NCBI RefSeq assembly: GCF_014898055.3
Contig: NW_023601433.1
Span: forward strand, 46,929,876 to 46,993,875
DNA: 64,000 nt
From: Talpa occidentalis
Lineage: Eukaryota; Chordata; Mammalia; Eulipotyphla; Talpidae
Reading direction: 5' to 3'
Notes under the pieces: generated by a model
What the model was told of the DNA's origin: nothing
Databases searched by the model: none
What the model saw: only the letters and a program-made list of their open reading frames with translations
Part shown: piece by piece, positions 59,880-64,000 of the stretch
Layout: every line of letters starts with the position of its first letter
How positions within the stretch are numbered: position 1 is the stretch's first letter
Program-made: the position numbers and the translations under genes

Positions 59880-61835
59880 AACTGAGGCAGCAGACCCAGG
59901 AAAGGGTGAGGCCTCTGGCCTTCCAATTTTCTGGTTCTCCCTCCTCCTCACCCCTTTTTGTCTTCCAAATGAAGCTGTCAAGGCCAAACCCAGTGTCTGC
60001 CAAAATCTCCCTCACTAAAATTGCCTAAGCTGGCTCTCTGCCTATTGGCACATAGCTAATGGCATGAAGGAAACGCTACATTTTGAGGATCTCGGCATTT
60101 CAAAGCAATGAAACAGCTCTTTTTGTTTTCTCAGCCTCTCTGCTGCCAGCTTAGTTCTACACATTAGAAATATTTTGGGTCAGCACTATAGTTTTCAACC
60201 AAGCAGATTCATTTTGTTTCCTGACTACTTCTTTATAATAGTTCTGGGATCAACTGCTTTGGGCCTAGTCCCAAACCATGTTCTTGGCATTGCAAGCTGC
60301 CGTCAAGATGGTGTATTTGGGTAGTAACCATATAAGAAGCCAAAATCTCTGCAATTTACTAGAATCTAGTCTGGAAAAAGGGATTGTTTGGGTTGAATTT
60401 CTAAAAGACTGTCAACACTAAAATCTTTAAGCTGTCTGAGCAGGAAGAGGAGTTTAATTTACTATGTTCCCACCTATTCAGATACCCTGCTTTTCTGTGT
60501 CATTGTATGGATTTTATTCTCCTGTATATGGATTTTTAATGAGTGCTGATGAAAAGTATGATGTTGATGCTGAAGGAAGTACTTTCTTTGTTGTCTGGTA
60601 TAGGACTGATAGATTTGGCAACAAAAATACAGGTCACCAGTTAAATCAAAGGTCCAGATAAACAGTGAATCCTTCTTTTAGCATTAGCATGTACCATACA
60701 ATATTTGGGACATGCTTCCATTAAGAAGTATTCATTATTTTATTTAAGGATGCTTCGTGTAATATTTGCACATGAAAAATGATTCATTATTTATTTCAGG
60801 TTCAGCTTTACCTAAGTTTGCGGCGTTTTATCTAGCAACTCTGTCTCTGAAGGACACGGGGAGAATCCTCATTATCTCTCCAGCAGGGAGAAGAGGCCTA
60901 TGTCTCTTGCTCTCTGGCCTGTTCTTATTTCTTTAAGCCTGTCACTCCCAGGCCACATGATCAGAATCCAAAAACAACAAGGTCCCAGTATACTTTCTTT
61001 GTCACACGGACTCCTGAGCACTGAGTATCTTGGTTTCTGCCTTAACCTATGTCTTTTATAGATTCCCATTCTGCCTGAACCTCATATACTTCATACAGCT
61101 CTTCTAGGTTGCCTTCCCTTCTCTTCTACAAAGGCCCATGTTCCCCCAGCATGTCATCTGTATTCACTCTGAGGAATAATTCAGCTTGACTCAAGGCAGT
61201 TCTGAGAACCCACTTGGGCTCTAGGCACTTGGATTCAGGTTTTCACCGGATCTGCCCCATCCTCTCACAACATTCTGCTGCCTCAGTATGAAGACCCAGC
61301 TCAGAGAGGAAACTGGCAAAAATGTTATTCCAGAGGCTCTATTTTCAAAAAGCAAGTTGCTTTCACTGATACTCTATTATCTGACGGGGTGAGGGAATTT
61401 CAAAGACAGGAGTAAATTTGCAGCTATATTCAAAACCATCTCTGCTGGGCTTGATCTATTTGACGTAGGTGGTGTATAGGGTGCTCTTCCTGCAGTTTCA
61501 TTCTTATTCAGAAGGCAAATCCCCCCCAAAATCAGGGACAGAATTCTCAGAGAGAGTTATGTCATTTGAGAACAAGGAATACAGACCTACTTCTGAGTGC
61601 CAGTTACTCTTTAACTCCCAGATGCCCGTGGCTGACCAGTGACTTTCTGCACAATTTTGATTTCTCCTGTTTTGTGACATCATCCCGCACTTCCTTTCAA
61701 CACGAAGCCATGTGAACCGTACTGTCTTACTAGTCATCATTGCCAACATAATGTACAAAAATGCCACCTGTGGTTCAGTGATATCTAACATTATGCTTCC
61801 TGTCTGGTTTAAGCCAAAGACATAAAATATCAAAA
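59880..61835. other. Intergenic, repeat-poor
   Basis: About 2 kb with no repeat or gene I can name. Short open frames (longest about 120 residues, minus strand near 61504-61875) lack recognisable domains. Confidence 0.5.
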
Positions 61836-61839
61836 CGGG

Positions 61840-62035
61840 TGCTGGTTTGCTAAGGCTGTTGTAAGAAAGAACCATAAATGTATTGCCTCATGGTTCTGGA
61901 GACTGTAGTTTGAAATCCAGGTGTGAATAGGGCCACTTCCTCTGAAACCCATGTGGAAAGATCTTCCCTTGCCTCTTCCTAAGTTCTTGTGGTTTCCTGG
62001 CCATCTCTCGTGTTCCTTGGTTTTTAAACATGTCA
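61840..62035 (-). repeat. MaLR-type LTR remnant
   Basis: Inverted MaLR phrase order: 'ttgctaaggctgttgtaaga', 'tcatggttctggagactgta' and 'ttgcctcttcctaagttctt'. Confidence 0.6.
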
Positions 62036-62810
62036 CCCAACCCTCTACCATTAGACGGTATTCTCCATGTCCCATTGGCCAAACACTACTCATAAACATG
62101 CATTTTAACAAAAACTTGTTGCTAGCAAGTATGTTAGAAAAAATTTCATAAAAACATGGATGTCTGTAGATGTTTGCAGTTGTGGGGGTAGTTTGGGCTT
62201 GCCAGAGAGTAGAGGACAGCCTTGCTGTCACATGAGTATAAATGACTTTACCTGAGAAGAAGCACAGAGAAGGGGTAAAGGCAATGTGCTCTGGGCACTT
62301 GAGGTAAGGGTGAGAGGGGTCACCACCACATGGAGCTGGAATGAGGGGAAGCAGAGGAAAAGCAGAGAGGTGGGTATAGAAGGGAAAAGATGACCGTTGG
62401 CAATTTGGGCAAACTTGAGGGATGTCATGGTTTGTGGGTTCTCACCCTTGTGCTTATAATTGCAAGACACTTCTCAAGCTTAGAGTACACAGCAATAGGG
62501 TTTATTAACAAGGGGAAATGGGGAAAGGAGAGTTTCTAAGGCTCAATTGGCCACCTGTCCTACCCCGGTTAGTGTCCGCAGTGTCCTGTAGTCCAAACCA
62601 AGAGCTGCTTATGCAGGATGGTGGTGTCCCTTCAGGGAGAGCCTGGAGGTGGTGGCACACTGACAAGCAGTGGACCAGGGCCTAACTTACAAAACTTTGA
62701 TTTTCCTGTTTAAGAACCATCACTTTCATAATTTATTTTTTTACTTCCATTGCTGACAAAAACATTTGGCATTTTTTAGGGCCATTTTTTACAAAGAGAC
62801 TAATCTTTGA
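62036..62810. other. Intergenic, unassigned
   Basis: No gene seen. 62480-62700 may be an old LTR ('aatagggtttattaacaagg'), but I cannot assign it. Confidence 0.4.
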
Positions 62811-62825
62811 AAAAAACATTAAGAA

Positions 62826-63157
62826 GGGCCTCCCCGGTGGCGCAGCGGTTGAGCGCTGGGTTGCGAGGCCTCTGCGGCGCCGGTTCGATCCCCGGCTGCT
62901 CCCCAGCCACCGCAGGAGGGTCCCACATGGCGCGCAGACCTCTCCTGCCGCCCGCTGCTCCCCTCAGCAGTGTACTTCGGTCCTTCTGCCTGCTCTGCTC
63001 CCCGCTCTGGCTCTGGTGAATTCTCTCACCCTCCCGCGCTTCTGACTGTACCCAGTGCATGTATAAAAAACAAACAAATAAATAAAAATTCATGCCTCTA
63101 AAAAAAAAAAAAAAAAAAAAAAGAAAGAAAGCATTGCTTTCTGTCACAAAGAAAAAA
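62826..63157 (+). mobile_element. tRNA-like SINE, younger class, with extra 3' sequence
   Basis: Head 'cctccccggtggcgcagcgg' with an 11-bp deletion before box B. The tail 'catgcctcta' plus poly(A) is followed by 'gcattgctttctgtcacaaa' and a second A run. Exact TSD aaaaaacattaagaa at 62811-62825 and 63158-63172. Confidence 0.93.
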
Positions 63158-63172
63158 AAAAAACATTAAGAA

Positions 63173-63620
63173 TACTATATATACAAGCTGAAAGGTTATT
63201 ATCCCTTCATGAGGGTGGAAATGATAAGAGCATCCTGAGTTTGAGCTGCTGGGGGGTTGCAATGTCAGCTAACTATGAGTCCCAGTGTTCTAGGTTTATG
63301 ATGTTAAAGATGCTGGCCAGGCATTTTACATAAGAGACCCCATGAGGTTGATAATACAATTATCCACGTGTTGGAGAGAGAAGGGCCACAGCTCAAGCCC
63401 AGAGAGCTTGTCCTTATTCACTCAGACATAAAATGGAAGAGCAAGAATTTGAAGTCTGTTTTCTCTCATAGCAGGGCCCATTTCTTCACAACTGTGCTCC
63501 ACTGCCCTCTGCCACCTGACCCCTCAGGAAAGCATGGGGAAATATTCTTATTGGTGGGGATAGTGTTGGTGAGTAAAGTTAAGAAGACACACTTTTTATT
63601 ATGTTGCTTGTGTTTTATTT
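63173..63620. other. Intergenic, unassigned
   Basis: Unique-looking sequence between two young SINEs. It may contain MIR traces ('cattttacataagagacccc'). No gene. Confidence 0.45.
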
Positions 63621-63636
63621 AAATTTAAGCCAATGT

Positions 63637-63968
63637 GGGCCTCCCCGGTGGCGCAGCGGTTGAGCGCTGGGTTGCGAAGCTGCCCGCGGCCTCTGCGGCG
63701 CCGGTTCGATCCCCGGCTGCTCCCCGGCCACCGGAGGAGGATCCCACATGGTGCGCAGACCTCTCCTGCCGCCCGCTGCTCCCCTCAGCAGTGTACCTCA
63801 GCCCTTCTGCCTGCTCTGCTCCCCGCTCTGGCTCTGGTGAATTCTCTCACCCTCCCGCGCTTCTGACTATACCCAGTGCATGTATAAACAAAACAAACAA
63901 ATATAATAAATAAATAAATAAAAACATGCCTCTATTAAAAAAAACAAAAAAAAAACAAAAAAAAAAAT
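63637..63968 (+). mobile_element. tRNA-like SINE, younger class, CATGCCTCTATT tail
   Basis: Near-consensus head 'cctccccggtggcgcagcgg', box B 'ggttcgatcccc', tail 'catgcctctattaaaa'. Exact 16-bp TSD aaatttaagccaatgt at 63621-63636 and 63969-63984. Confidence 0.96.
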
Positions 63969-64000
63969 AAATTTAAGCCAATGTCAGTTTATGACTGGTA

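Noticed and set aside
61504..61875. 123-residue open frame, minus strand
   Set aside because: No recognisable domain or splice context, and it runs into a MaLR remnant.
63640..63720. tRNA gene call from box A and box B
   Set aside because: The boxes belong to the SINE head. No intact cloverleaf or anticodon arm is supported, and the same sequence recurs at many insertions.
63633..63913. Recurrent 70-110 residue open frames on both strands (e.g. proteins containing [15 protein letters not shown])
   Set aside because: The same frames recur at every young SINE copy. They are translations of the GC-rich SINE body, not genes.

Overview
This is a mammalian nuclear genome window. It holds the 3' two thirds of one multi-exon gene, then about 27 kb of intergenic DNA packed with retrotransposons. 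The gene is on the + strand. Fifteen GT-AG exons between 2306 and 36162 read through in phase and encode the C-terminal 576 residues of cullin-2 (CUL2). Added to an assumed 169 upstream residues this gives 745, the length I know for mammalian CUL2. The window opens inside an intron, so the promoter, the first exons and the first cullin repeat, which binds Elongin BC and the BC/VHL-box receptors, lie upstream. The part present holds the later cullin repeats, the RBX1-binding cullin-homology region and the winged-helix tail with the NEDD8-acceptor lysine.

Most of the remaining sequence is transposon-derived. At least 25 copies of one tRNA-like SINE are visible, most with clear target-site duplications (TSDs). 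An older class has a head reading 'GGCGCAAGGGGTTAAG'. A younger GC-rich class has a head reading 'GGCGCAGCGGTTGAGCG'. Many copies end in AATAAA repeats plus TCTTT, the hallmark of T+ SINEs. A young subset instead ends in 'CATGCCTCTATT' plus poly(A). I could not match the family from memory to Alu, B1/B2, CAN, VES, CHR, ERE or horseshoe-bat SINEs, so the species is left as a placental mammal, perhaps laurasiatherian. Three younger, 5'-truncated L1 copies (about 7.0-9.1, 43.6-44.6 and 53.2-55.3 kb) and many decayed L1, MIR, L2, MER5 and MaLR fragments fill the rest.

Layout: 1-36162 is CUL2 introns and exons. The 10.6-kb intron at 15961-26548 carries a dead HNRNPA1 retrocopy at about 19247-20721. 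The 3' UTR probably ends near 36.6 kb. From 36.6 to 64.0 kb I see no gene, only repeats and unassigned sequence, including a probable 327-bp solo LTR inside an MLT1-type LTR at 42.6-43.3 kb.

I found no previously undescribed protein system. The points most worth checking are the SINE family and its two tail types, a head-only SINE 46 bp from a CUL2 splice acceptor, a short segment that looks stitched from two upstream sequences, the solo LTR, and the nested insertions.
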